A stretch of DNA of 63,828 nt from an uncultured Collinsella sp. (GTDB lineage Bacteria > Actinomycetota > Coriobacteriia > Coriobacteriales > Coriobacteriaceae). The stretch lies in NCBI GenBank assembly GCA_900554495.1, contig USHR01000001.1:1-63828 (forward strand), in the 5' to 3' direction. Made by a program: the position numbers and the translations under genes. The stretch's first letter is position 1; each line of letters starts with the position of its first letter. The notes beneath the pieces were generated by a model. That model was not told where the DNA came from and did no database searches. It worked only from the letters and a program-made list of their open reading frames with translations. This document shows positions 33,589 to 44,200 of this stretch, in pieces.

Positions 33589-36500
33589 ATGGATTTTTCG
33601 ACTTTGATGCCGCAACAGCTGCAGATCGTCAAAACGCTCGACCGTCCGCTGTTTGTCTCGGCGGGCGCCGGTTCGGGCAAGACCTTTACCCTCACGCGCC
33701 GCATCGTCTACGCGCTCTCGCCCGAATCCGGTCCGTTCGTTGAGCATCTGGACCAGGTGCTCGCCATTACCTTTACCAAAGATGCCGCGGCCGAGATCCG
33801 TGACCGCGTGCGCCGCGCGCTCATCGACGAGGGCATGGACGAGGAAGCCCTGACCGTCGACGATGCGTGGATCTCGACCATTCACGGCATGTGCTCGCGT
33901 ATCCTGCGCGCGCACGCGTTGGAGCTGGGCATCGATCCCGAGTTCACGGTGCTCACCGATACCGACGAGCTCATGGACCAGGCTGTTGAGCATGTGCTGG
34001 CCCGCGCGACGGCGCCCGATGCCGCCCCCGAGCTCGCGGCATCGCTCAAGGCCCTCTACGCCTGGTATCCCATGGCGGGCGAGGGCGGCCCCTTTGGCGC
34101 CGGCACGACCATCAAGGGTCTGGTGCGCGAGCTGCTGGAGCTCTCGAGCCAGCTGCCGGGCGGCATGGACGACGTGCGCGTGGCGCGCGGCCAGGCCGAC
34201 ACTTCGGCACTCGCCGATGCCTATCGATCGGCGCTGGGTGCAAGCAAGGCGGCGACCGAAAAGGCGCAGGTCGCACTCGACGCCATCGATGCGTTCGAGG
34301 CGAGCGGCAAGACCATGGCCGATGCGGCACGACTCATGATGTCGTGCACCATGCCGCGCGCGAGCAAGGCGTTCCCCAAGGAGCAGGTCGAACTGCTCAA
34401 GGCCGAGGCTGCCGATGCATTTATCAATATCGTGCTGGCTTGCGGTGGTCCCGCGCTCGATGCGCTGGCGGGCCTGGCCCGTTCCGTGGAGGCCGAGTAT
34501 CGCGCGCTGAAGGCTGCCCAGTCTGCCCTCGACAACAACGACCTGCTGCGCATGGCCTACGAGGCCCTGCGCGATTACCCGGCCATCCGAGCGGCATACG
34601 AGGGCCGCTTTAAGATGGTCATGATCGACGAGTTCCAGGATACCGACCAGATGCAGGTCGACCTGATCCGTTACCTGACCGGCGCGGGGGAGCGCGCGTT
34701 GTGTACCGTGGGCGATGCGCAGCAGTCGATCTATCGTTTCCGCGGCGCCGAGGTCGAGGTCTTCCGCCGCCAGGAGCGCAAGGTGGGCGCCTCGGGGACG
34801 GCCGAGGCAGCGGCCGTCGCTGGCGTTGCTGCCGATGTCCCTGCTGGCGAGCTCGTCAAACTCGTGCGCAACTTCCGCAGCCATGACGAAGTGCTGCGTT
34901 ACGTGGCACGCGTCTTCGACGGCGATGACGGCGGCCTGATGCAGGGCTTTTTGGACCTTGAGGCGAGCGACGGCCGCAAGGACACGCTGGTGGCAGATGC
35001 CTCGCGTCGCCAGGCCCTCTTTGTTGCCGGCGGCAGTACGCAGGAGCGCACACAGGCCAAGGCCCGTGTGATCGCCGAGCGATTCCGCGCGCTTGCCGAT
35101 GCCGGCCAGCCCCAGGGCGGCATGGTGCTGCTGCTGGGCCGCATGACCAACGCTGACGTCTACGCACAGGCCTTCCGCGACCAAGGGCTCGACTGCGTCA
35201 TCGCGGGCGGCTCGGTCTTTGCGCAGGCTGCCGAGGTGCAGACGGTGCGTGCCCTGGTCTGCGCGCTCGCCAACCCGGCCGATACGGCGCAGGGCCTCAT
35301 GCCCTTGCTGGCCTCGCCGATGTTTGCACTCGGCGCCCAGGAATTCCTGGCGCTGGCGACCAAGCTCGATAGCGAGACGGGGGAGACCTCGCGCCGCAAC
35401 ATCGATGCGGGCATCATGAGCGATTCCGATGCGCCGGGCCTGCAGGGCCTGCCGCTCGTGACGCGCGCCCGCGAGGTGCTGCGTTATGCGCTTCGTCGTG
35501 TGGGCCGCGATTCGTTCGCCGCCATCGCGCGCGACGTGGTCAACGCTTCGGGCTGGTTTGTGCGTCTGGCGCAGCGTGGTCCCGAGGGCAAGGCCATTGC
35601 CGCCAACGTGCTCAAGGCGCTCGATGCCGTGGCCGAGGCGGAGGCCGAGTTCGGCAACTCGCCGCGCTCCATTGCGCTTGCCTTCGACCGCTTTCTGGCG
35701 GGCAAGGAGGCCCCGGGCGCGCTCAACGAGGAGGGCGACGGCGCGGTGCGCATCATGACGGTGCACGCATCCAAGGGCCTGGAATATCCGGTCGTGGCGG
35801 TCGCCGAGTGCTTTGGCGTGCGTAAGTCCTCGGGTGCGGCACAGATGGGTCGCGTCGACGGCGGCGCGCAGGTCGTGGCACTGCCGGCACGCTTCGACGG
35901 CGTTAAGCTCGCCGACGGAACCTTTGTGAAGGGCGACGACGTTAAAAAGCAGTTTGAGCATGCGTTTAAGGGCAAGGGCACGTCGCTATGGCTGCCGCCG
36001 GAGCTCATGGAGGACGTCTGCGCGACGGGTTCTCCCGCTGAGGCATTTGCTCGCCTGCGCAACGACGACCTGCAGCTTTCGCTCGAAGAGCGGGCTCGTT
36101 TGCTCTATGTCGCCATGACGCGTGCGCGAGAGCTGGTCATTCTGGCGATGGATGCCGGCGTGAGCCGTGGCAAGGTGACGGCGCCGACCTTCGACGTCGA
36201 GACTGATCTGACCTACGACGTGCTGCGCCGTATTTTGCCGACCGACGTTCTGGACATGCCGCAGCTCGATGCCGACCGCCTGGTGTTCGACAACTCTCAG
36301 TCGGGCGACTACGAGCTCATTTCGCTCGCGGACTTTACCTTTGGCGAGCAGGCGTTTGAGGCCAACGCTTCACTGGATGCCGAGGGCAGGCTTGTCCGCG
36401 GCGATGCGGAGCCGGAGGGTGCCGGTGCAGATACCCGCGCCGCCGTTCCCGGTCCTGCTGACCCCGAGCCCGATGCGTTTGAGCTCGTGTATCCCCAGGC

Positions 36501-37233
36501 AGCGGGCGTGCGCATGGGTATCTGTCCGTATCCGGCGCGCGATTCGTACAGCTACTCGTCAATTGCCGCGGCGCTGCATGCCGAGTCCGAGGACCGTGCC
36601 GCCGAGGCGCGCGTGCCCATGGACGAGGCCGGCGATGATGCGGAGTCGGATGGTTCCGAGATGACGGATGCAGACGTGGCCGCCGTTGAGCCTACCGGCA
36701 ACCCCATGGCGCTGGGCTCGGCGTTCCATGCCGCCTGCCAGTGGCTGATCGAGATGGGTGCCGGTGAGCTGCCCGCCGCGCGTGCCGATGCACTGGCGCG
36801 CCTGTGGCGCTTGACGCCTGAGCAGTGCGAACGCTTCGACGTTGCCCTGGACCGCTGGCTCAAGTCGGCTGTTCGTGCCGACCTGCTTGCGTGGCCGTGC
36901 GTTCGCGCCGAGGTGCCGTTCTTTTCGCTGGGCTGCGAGGACGAGGACATCGCTCGCTACGGTGCATATGCCGAGGGCGCCATCGACGCTTTGGCGACGA
37001 ACCCGGCGGATTCGTCACGCGCACTGGTCATCGATTACAAGACGGGCGGCACACCGGACGAGACGCCGGAACAGCTGCAGGAGAAGCACGCCCTGCAGGC
37101 GCGCGTCTACGCCGATGTTCTGCACAAGGCGGGCTTTGAGGCCGTGACCGTCAAGTTCGTCCGCGTGGAGCAGCCGGATCCAACCATCTTCGTCGAACCC
37201 GCCGAACCTCAAGTAGTCACCTACAATCTCTAG
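33589..37233 (+). CDS. addA: AddA-like helicase-nuclease subunit
   Basis: A 1214-residue UvrD-family helicase with a C-terminal nuclease. Motif I is SAGAGSGKTFTLTRRI near residue 24; Walker B is MIDEFQDTD near residue 345; GDAQQSIYRFRGAE is motif III; VHASKGLEYPVV and LLYVAMTRARELV are motifs V and VI. The nuclease motif VIDYKTGG is near residue 1148. Together with AddB it forms the break-processing complex equivalent to RecBCD. AAGGAGGG precedes the start. Length and motif order are normal. Confidence 0.93.
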   Translation: MDFSTLMPQQLQIVKTLDRPLFVSAGAGSGKTFTLTRRIVYALSPESGPFVEHLDQVLAITFTKDAAAEIRDRVRRALIDEGMDEEALTVDDAWISTIHGMCSRILRAHALELGIDPEFTVLTDTDELMDQAVEHVLARATAPDAAPELAASLKALYAWYPMAGEGGPFGAGTTIKGLVRELLELSSQLPGGMDDVRVARGQADTSALADAYRSALGASKAATEKAQVALDAIDAFEASGKTMADAARLMMSCTMPRASKAFPKEQVELLKAEAADAFINIVLACGGPALDALAGLARSVEAEYRALKAAQSALDNNDLLRMAYEALRDYPAIRAAYEGRFKMVMIDEFQDTDQMQVDLIRYLTGAGERALCTVGDAQQSIYRFRGAEVEVFRRQERKVGASGTAEAAAVAGVAADVPAGELVKLVRNFRSHDEVLRYVARVFDGDDGGLMQGFLDLEASDGRKDTLVADASRRQALFVAGGSTQERTQAKARVIAERFRALADAGQPQGGMVLLLGRMTNADVYAQAFRDQGLDCVIAGGSVFAQAAEVQTVRALVCALANPADTAQGLMPLLASPMFALGAQEFLALATKLDSETGETSRRNIDAGIMSDSDAPGLQGLPLVTRAREVLRYALRRVGRDSFAAIARDVVNASGWFVRLAQRGPEGKAIAANVLKALDAVAEAEAEFGNSPRSIALAFDRFLAGKEAPGALNEEGDGAVRIMTVHASKGLEYPVVAVAECFGVRKSSGAAQMGRVDGGAQVVALPARFDGVKLADGTFVKGDDVKKQFEHAFKGKGTSLWLPPELMEDVCATGSPAEAFARLRNDDLQLSLEERARLLYVAMTRARELVILAMDAGVSRGKVTAPTFDVETDLTYDVLRRILPTDVLDMPQLDADRLVFDNSQSGDYELISLADFTFGEQAFEANASLDAEGRLVRGDAEPEGAGADTRAAVPGPADPEPDAFELVYPQAAGVRMGICPYPARDSYSYSSIAAALHAESEDRAAEARVPMDEAGDDAESDGSEMTDADVAAVEPTGNPMALGSAFHAACQWLIEMGAGELPAARADALARLWRLTPEQCERFDVALDRWLKSAVRADLLAWPCVRAEVPFFSLGCEDEDIARYGAYAEGAIDALATNPADSSRALVIDYKTGGTPDETPEQLQEKHALQARVYADVLHKAGFEAVTVKFVRVEQPDPTIFVEPAEPQVVTYNL

Positions 37234-37245
37234 CCCTCAGATAAC

Positions 37246-37308
37246 TTGCGGTGGAATAGTTCCTGTATTGTGGCCCAGATGGCCCAAGTGGGAACTATTT
37301 CACCGCAA
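37246..37308. repeat. 63-bp palindrome between addA and dnaE
   Basis: Arms ttgcggtggaatagttcc (37246-37263) and ggaactatttcaccgcaa (37291-37308) are inverted copies differing at one position, around a 27-bp centre that repeats ggccca. No T-run follows. Confidence 0.75.
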
Positions 37309-37409
37309 CTGCAAGAGGAGCCGTGTGGGTTTGGCTAGGTTCGGGTGCTGTCCGTGCCGTGCGGTAAAATCGTTCAGTCAGAACACGAACCCGCATCGGA
37401 GCTCATCAC

Positions 37410-40400
37410 ATGGCATTCGTCCATCTGCACAATCACACTGTTTTTTCCATGCTCGACGGCGCAACCCGTATCCAGGATATGGTCAACCGTGCCGTTGAGC
37501 TGGGTATGCCCGCCGTTGCCATTACCGACCACGGTTACATGTACGGCGTACCCGACTTGGCGCTGGCCTGCGACGCCGTCAATCACAACACGCCCGAGTA
37601 CAAAACCTGGAGCCACGACAAGGCCTTCTTGGAAAAGGACCGCCGCGACGAGCTGGTGGAGCCCGATCCCGAGGAAAACCCGCGCGAGCATGCCCAGTAC
37701 GTCAAAGACATGGCCATGTGGGACGAGAAGGGCAACATCGACGAGCTCAAGCCGCCCCTGGTCATCAAGCCCATCTTTGGCTGCGAGGTTTACTTTACGC
37801 CGGACGAGACGCTCGCCCGCGACCACAAGCCCGAGCTCTACCACATGATCCTTCTGGCCAAGGACCAGGAGGGCTACGTCAACCTGATGCAGACGGTCTC
37901 CGAGGCCGCCGTGCAGGGCTTTTACTACAAGCCGCGTGTGACGCTCGACAACCTGCGCCGCCATGCCAAGGGCATGATCTGCACGAGTGCCTGTATCGCG
38001 GGCATCATCCCCAAATACATCGACCGCGGTGACATGGAAGGCGCCATCAAGTGGGCCGAGACCTTCCGCGACACCTTCGACCCCGGCGATTTTTACATCG
38101 AGATTCAGGAACACGGCATTACCACCGATAACGGCCTGACCGACGAGCAGATGGACCGCACGCTCATCGATATCGCCAAGCAGGTGGGCGTCAAGGTCAT
38201 CGCCACCAATGACTTTCACTACCTGCGCCGCGAGGATGCGCCCGTGCAGGACGTCATCATGTGCATTGGCATGAACGCCAAGGTCGACGACCCCAACCGC
38301 ATGCGCATGACCGGCTCGGAGTTTTACATGAAGACCGAGGAGGAGATGCGGGCGATGTTCCCGTATTGCCCCGAGGCCTGCGACAACACGCTCGAGATCG
38401 CCGACAAGTGCTACGTCGAGCTGGACTGGGACTCCATCATCCTGCCGCGCTTCCCACTGCTCGATCCCGGCGAGACGCACGAGAGCCAGTTCCGCCGCGA
38501 GTGCGAGAAGGGCCTGCGCCAGCACTATGGTGACGACTGGGCCACGCGCGAGATCGGTGGCGTCAACATCAAAGAGCGTTTTGAGTACGAATACAAGGTC
38601 ATTTGCGACAAGGGCTTTGCCGCCTACTTTTTGATCGTCGCCGAGTACGTGCAATGGGCCAAGGACAATGGCATCGGCGTCGGCCCCGGCCGTGGCTCTG
38701 CCGCCGGCGCTATCGTCGCCTACGCCATGAACATCACCGCGTTCGACCCGCTCGAGAACGGCCTGATGTTCGAGAGGTTCCTGTCCCCGCAGCGTACCGA
38801 GATGCCCGATATCGATATGGACTTCGACGATGAGCGGCGCCTCGAGGTCGTGGAGCACGTTCGCCAGCTCTACGGCCCCGAGAAGGTCACCCACGTTATC
38901 ACCTACTCGACCATCAAGGCCAAGCAGGCCATCAACGATGCCGCGCGCGTTCTGGACTACCCGGTCTACATGGGCCAGCGCCTGTCCAAGATGGTCTCGA
39001 GCGACCCCAAGGTCAAGCTCAAGCAGGTACTCGAAAAACAACCCGGCAAAGAGGATCTGTTTAACCCCGACTTTGCCGAGGCCTATAAAAAGGATGACGA
39101 CGCCCGCCGCATCATCGACACGGCGCTCTCGATTGAGGGTCTCACCCGTGGCGAGGGCGTGCACGCGTGCGCCGTTCTGATCTGCCGCGACCCCGTCAAC
39201 GAGCACGTGCCCACCAAGCTCGACACCAAGGGCGGCGTCGAGATTACCCAGTACGAGGGCCATACCGTTGCCGACATGGGCCTGCTCAAGATGGACTTCT
39301 TGGGCCTGCGCACGCTGACGGTTATCTCCAAGGCCAAGGCAAACATCAAAAAGAACTTCGGCATCGACATCAAAGAGGAAGAGATTCCCTTTGACGACCC
39401 CGAGATCTTTAAGCTCATGGGTTCCGGCCACACCGCCGGCGTCTTTCAGGTCGAGTCCGCCGGCATGACGGCCACGATCAAGAACATGAAGCCCACCGAG
39501 TACAAGCACGTCGTGGCATTGATCGCTCTGTACCGCCCGGGCCCGCTGGGCGCCGGCATGGTTTCGTCCTACATCAACCGTATGAACGGCAAGGAGCCGG
39601 CCGTCTCCTACGACGACCGTCTGGACGACATCCTGGGCGAAACCTACGGCACCATGGTCTACCAGGAGCAGGTTATGCTCATCTCCGTCGAGATGTGCGG
39701 CTTCTCCAAGGGCGAATCGGACTCGCGTATCCGTAAGCCCGTGGCTAAGAAAAAGATTAAACTGCTCACGTCGACGGTGCTCCACTGGGAGGATGGCTCG
39801 GACGAGACCACCTACGACCACTGGATGAACGGTGCTATCAAGAACAACTACACGCGCGAGGTCGCCCAGAAGATTTGGGACGATGTTCTCGAGTTCGCAT
39901 CTTACGCCTTTAACAAGTCGCACTCCGCTGGCTACGCCATCCTGGTTATGCAGACGGCGTGGCTCAAGGCGCATTATCCGCACGAGTACATGGCGGCCGT
40001 TCTGACGTCCTATACGGGCAAGACCGACAAGATCGTTCACTACGTCTCGGCGTGCCGTCACGACGGCATCCCCGTGCTGTCGCCAGATGTCAACGAGTCC
40101 GGTACCGAGTTCACGGCTACCAAGGAAGGCGTGCGCTTTGGTTTGGCTGGCATCCGCGGCGTGGGCACCGGCGTGGCGCAGGCGATTATCGCCGAGCGCG
40201 AGGCGGGCGGTCCGTTTAAGACGCTGCACGACTTTGTCGAGCGCGTGGACTCGAGCCAGGCCAACCGTCGCGTGATCGAATCGCTCATCAAAGCAGGCGC
40301 CTTCGACTCCACGGGGTATCCGCGTCGCCAGATGATGCACTTTGTGGATAAGAACAACCCCGAGAACATCATCGATGCCGCGGTAAAGCGCCAGAAAGAT

Positions 40401-41213
40401 CGCGCGAGCGGCCAGACGTCGTTCTTCGATATGTTTGGTGATGTTGAGGGCTCGGGCTTTGAGGTGAGCGTGCCCGATCCGGATGGCCAGGAGTGGGACC
40501 GTCACCTTAAGCTGAGCCAGGAGAAGGAGGTTCTGGGCATCTATGTCTCGGACCACCCACTGCGCCCGTTTGAGTATGCGCTAGCCAAGGCGCGCGACTT
40601 CTCGTTCTCGCAGATCGATACCGGCTACGAGGTGCAAAACCCCACGGGCGGTACCATCAACCAGGAGATTCCCGAGGGCAAGGCGCTGTGGTGGGCCGGC
40701 ATGGTCTCGAGCGTGTCCAAGCGCGTGACCAAAAACGGCGACCCCATGGGTATTGTGCAGCTCGAGGACATGGAAGGCGAGGCCACGGTCGTGGTGTTCC
40801 CCAAGACCTACAAGGAGGCCGAGGGGTACCTGTACGGCGAGGTCGATCCCGAGACCGGCGCGCAGCTGTCCGATGCGTTTGTGCGCATTAAGGGCAAGCT
40901 CGAGCGCTCGGACCGCGGCGACCAGATCATCGCGCAGGAGATCGTGCCGCTGGAGCTTAACGAGGAGAACAACAAGCCCAAGGTGTTTGAGGTCATGGTG
41001 CCTAACAGCCGCTTTAGCCAGGGCAATATGGCACGTCTTGCCACGGTGCTTACCGCCAACCCGGGCGGCGACCACGTGGAGATCTTTATCGAGCAGGTGG
41101 ACGGGCGCGTGCTGCGTGCCGAGGTGCCGGCCAAGGTCAACGCGCGCTCGATTCCGCTGCTGGCAGAGGCAAAGGCCATCGTCGGCAACCAAGGCCGCGT
41201 GACGGTGATCTAA
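37410..41213 (+). CDS. dnaE: DNA polymerase III alpha subunit
   Basis: A 1267-residue replicative polymerase. The N-terminal PHP domain begins HLHNHTVFSMLDGA and keeps the metal-binding histidines. The polymerase active site is PDIDMDFDD with GPGRGSAAGAIV upstream; the C-terminal region has an OB-fold segment (ALWWAGMVSSVSKRV, GIVQLEDMEGEATVVVF). Between AITDHGYMYG and PIFGCEVYF the PHP domain carries about 60 residues more than usual, acidic and charged (for example VEPDPEENPREHAQYVKD). CGGAG precedes the ATG. The SNF2 gene follows at 38 bp. Confidence 0.97.
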   Translation: MAFVHLHNHTVFSMLDGATRIQDMVNRAVELGMPAVAITDHGYMYGVPDLALACDAVNHNTPEYKTWSHDKAFLEKDRRDELVEPDPEENPREHAQYVKDMAMWDEKGNIDELKPPLVIKPIFGCEVYFTPDETLARDHKPELYHMILLAKDQEGYVNLMQTVSEAAVQGFYYKPRVTLDNLRRHAKGMICTSACIAGIIPKYIDRGDMEGAIKWAETFRDTFDPGDFYIEIQEHGITTDNGLTDEQMDRTLIDIAKQVGVKVIATNDFHYLRREDAPVQDVIMCIGMNAKVDDPNRMRMTGSEFYMKTEEEMRAMFPYCPEACDNTLEIADKCYVELDWDSIILPRFPLLDPGETHESQFRRECEKGLRQHYGDDWATREIGGVNIKERFEYEYKVICDKGFAAYFLIVAEYVQWAKDNGIGVGPGRGSAAGAIVAYAMNITAFDPLENGLMFERFLSPQRTEMPDIDMDFDDERRLEVVEHVRQLYGPEKVTHVITYSTIKAKQAINDAARVLDYPVYMGQRLSKMVSSDPKVKLKQVLEKQPGKEDLFNPDFAEAYKKDDDARRIIDTALSIEGLTRGEGVHACAVLICRDPVNEHVPTKLDTKGGVEITQYEGHTVADMGLLKMDFLGLRTLTVISKAKANIKKNFGIDIKEEEIPFDDPEIFKLMGSGHTAGVFQVESAGMTATIKNMKPTEYKHVVALIALYRPGPLGAGMVSSYINRMNGKEPAVSYDDRLDDILGETYGTMVYQEQVMLISVEMCGFSKGESDSRIRKPVAKKKIKLLTSTVLHWEDGSDETTYDHWMNGAIKNNYTREVAQKIWDDVLEFASYAFNKSHSAGYAILVMQTAWLKAHYPHEYMAAVLTSYTGKTDKIVHYVSACRHDGIPVLSPDVNESGTEFTATKEGVRFGLAGIRGVGTGVAQAIIAEREAGGPFKTLHDFVERVDSSQANRRVIESLIKAGAFDSTGYPRRQMMHFVDKNNPENIIDAAVKRQKDRASGQTSFFDMFGDVEGSGFEVSVPDPDGQEWDRHLKLSQEKEVLGIYVSDHPLRPFEYALAKARDFSFSQIDTGYEVQNPTGGTINQEIPEGKALWWAGMVSSVSKRVTKNGDPMGIVQLEDMEGEATVVVFPKTYKEAEGYLYGEVDPETGAQLSDAFVRIKGKLERSDRGDQIIAQEIVPLELNEENNKPKVFEVMVPNSRFSQGNMARLATVLTANPGGDHVEIFIEQVDGRVLRAEVPAKVNARSIPLLAEAKAIVGNQGRVTVI

Positions 41214-41251
41214 GAGCGACCTTGCTGGTCCGCGCGAGATTGGAGGAAGTG

Positions 41252-44200
41252 ATGGCGCAGGGGACGTTTGTGCAGGCGCTTCGTAAGGAGGCGGCGCTCA
41301 GCAGTACCTTTATGAAGGGGCGCTCGCTCATGCTCAACGGCGCCGTGCTGTCGTTTGAGGACTCCGGCTCGCGCTTCTCCAAAAATGTGACTATCGAGGG
41401 CACGGTGCGTGGCTCGCGCGGCGACCTGTACAAGACGCACGTGGCGCTCGACATGGACGAGCACGAGGTTATCGACTACGACTGCGATTGCCCCGCTGCC
41501 TTCCGCTATTCCGGCATGTGCAAGCACGCCATCGCCGCGGCGCTGGCGTATCTGGATGCCAGTGGCGCCGAGCCTGTCGAGGGCCTGCGTACGCCGGTCC
41601 GCACGTTTACAGTACCGCCCGCACAGTCCAAGCAGCCCACGCGCCCCGCGCCCATCGCATCTGCGGTCAACCCCAACTTTCCCTTTCCGGCACCCATCCC
41701 CACGAGCCCGAGCCTTGTGGCGGCGCTTTCCGATCTTTCGGGCGCGCGCATGGATGAGCTGGCGAGCATGCGCCGCAAGCTTGCCAGTGCCGTTGATCCC
41801 GATGCGCCCAAAGCGGTGCTGGAGCCCTCGTTGGTGCCGTACTACAATCCGCTGTTTGCCGATCGCTTTAACTGGGCGCTCGAGTTTCGCATTCGTAGCG
41901 GTTCGGTGTCCTACGTGGTTAAGGATATCGACGGCATGGCCGATGCCTATGTGCGCGGCGGTACGTTCTCCTATGGCAAGAAGCTTACGTTTGCCCATGT
42001 GCCCGAGGCATTCGACGACGTATCGACGAAGCTGCTTGACTTTGTCGCAATAACGGTCGCCTACCTGAGCGACATTACGAGTTCGCGCTCGGCATCGTAT
42101 GACTTTGCCCGCAGCGGTTTTGTTGCCGAGCGTCAGTTGCCGGTATCCGAATATTCTGTCGTGTCCGTGCTGGACCTGCTGCATGGCAGGACTATGTCCT
42201 TTGAGCCTGCTTGGTCGCGGGGGACGACGACGCATCGTGCCTACGAGGTGGCGGTCGAGCCGTCGCCGCAGGGGGAGGGCGAAGTCCAGGCTAAGCGCCC
42301 GCCGCTCCTTGCCGCCAAGATTGCACCGGCGGCGGGAGGCAGCTACGACTTGCGCCTGCCGGCCGATACGTACTGCTTTGTCGCGGGCGATGCAGCCTAT
42401 CTGGTCGATACGCGCCGCGCGCGCCGTACCGACACGGCGTTTGCCCAACATGCGGCGCCGTTCCTATCGCACTTGTTGCCCTGCCGCACGCCGGTCCATA
42501 TCGCCGCCGACCAGGTGGGCGAGTTCTGCCGCATGGCGCTGCCCATCTTGCGCGACTACACCGACCTGACCGCGCCCGCTGCGCTCGATACCGTGGCGCC
42601 CGAGCCGAGCTTTGCCATGGCGATCGGCGTCGACGATGGTCTTGTGACCTGCAAAGTTACGGTTACCTACGGCGATTGGTCGGCAGATCTCTTTAGTCTT
42701 GGTGCTCCGGGCAGTCCCTTCGAAGAGCAACGCCCCGGCGTTCCGCCCCGCGATATGGTGGCGGAGTTTCGCGTTATGGACACGGCGGCCCTGTACTTCG
42801 ATTTCTACGAGGGCGGCCTGGCGTTTGAGGAGCGCGATGACGCCCGCCTGTTCCACTTGCTGACCGAGGGCCTGTCTGCCCTGTCCGAGCTGGGCGAGGT
42901 CATGCTCAGCGACCGCCTGCGCCAGATCTCGGTACGCCCTGCGCCCAAGCTCTCGGTGCGCGCCACCGTCAAGAGCAACTTGCTCGACGTCGAGCTGGGT
43001 GCGAGCGGGCTTTCGGCGGCTGACCTTGCCATCTACCTCGATTCCTACAAGCGTCACCAGACGTTTGCGCGTCTCACGTCGGGCGACATCGTGCGCCTGG
43101 ACGAGGGCGCTCGTGCCGCGTTTGGCCTTGCCGAGGACCTGGGCGTCGATGCCGTCGACCTGCTCGACGGCGTGTCGCTTCCCGCGTCGAGTACCCTTTT
43201 TGTCGATAGCATGCTCGCGCGCACGCCAGCGCTTGAGGCCGATCGCGACGCCGCGTTCCGCCGCACCGTCGTGCGCCTGGACACGCTCGGCAAGATAGAC
43301 TTTACGGTACCCGCCTCACTCAAGGCCACGCTGCGTGGCTACCAGGTCGACGGCTATCAGTGGCTCGGCTCGCTTGAGCACCTGGGCCTTGGCGGCATCT
43401 TGGCCGACGATATGGGCCTGGGCAAAACGCTGCAGATGATCGCGCACATTTTGGCGCGCGTGGAGGCGGGGGACACCAAGCCCACGCTCGTGGTATGCCC
43501 CGCGTCGCTCGTGTACAACTGGACCGCCGAGCTGGAGCGCTTTGCTCCCTCGCTTGATGTGTGCGCCATCGTGGGCACTAAGGCTCAACGCCGCGTGCAG
43601 ATCGCCGGCGTGGCCGAGCATAATGTGGTCGTAACGTCGTATGACCTCATGCGACGCGATATCGACGAGTACATCGAGCAGGACTTTGCCCGCGTGGTGC
43701 TCGACGAGGCCCAGTACATTAAAAACCCGCTCACCCAGGTGGCCCGCGCCGCCAAGCGCCTGCCGGCCGGCGTGCGCTTTGCCCTGACGGGCACGCCCAT
43801 CGAAAACCGCCTGTCCGAGCTCTGGAGCATCTTCGACTTTTTGATGCCGGGCCTGCTTGGCACGCGCGAGTCGTTTGCCAAGCGCTTCGAAAGCCCGGTC
43901 GAGCATGCCGAGGGCGACAGCGCCGCTCGCCTGCAGGCGCTCGTGTCGCCGTTTGTGCTGCGTCGCGTCAAGGAAGACGTGGTGGCCGATCTGCCCGAGA
44001 AGATCGAGGACACCGTCATGGCACAACTCACCGGCGAGCAGCGCAAGCTCTACCTGGCCAACCAGGACCGCATCGCCCAGCAGGTGCAGCACCGCGAGGC
44101 ATCCGAGTTTAAGAAGGACAAGCTCAAGGTGCTCGCCGAGCTCACCAAGCTGCGCCAGATCTGCTGCGACCCGCATCTACACTACGAGGACTACAAGGCG

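Noticed and set aside
33349..35961. 870-codon minus-strand ORF
   Set aside because: Antisense of addB/addA, a common artefact in high-GC DNA.
37374..40556. 1060-codon minus-strand ORF
   Set aside because: Antisense of dnaE; Val/Leu/His-rich and motif-free.
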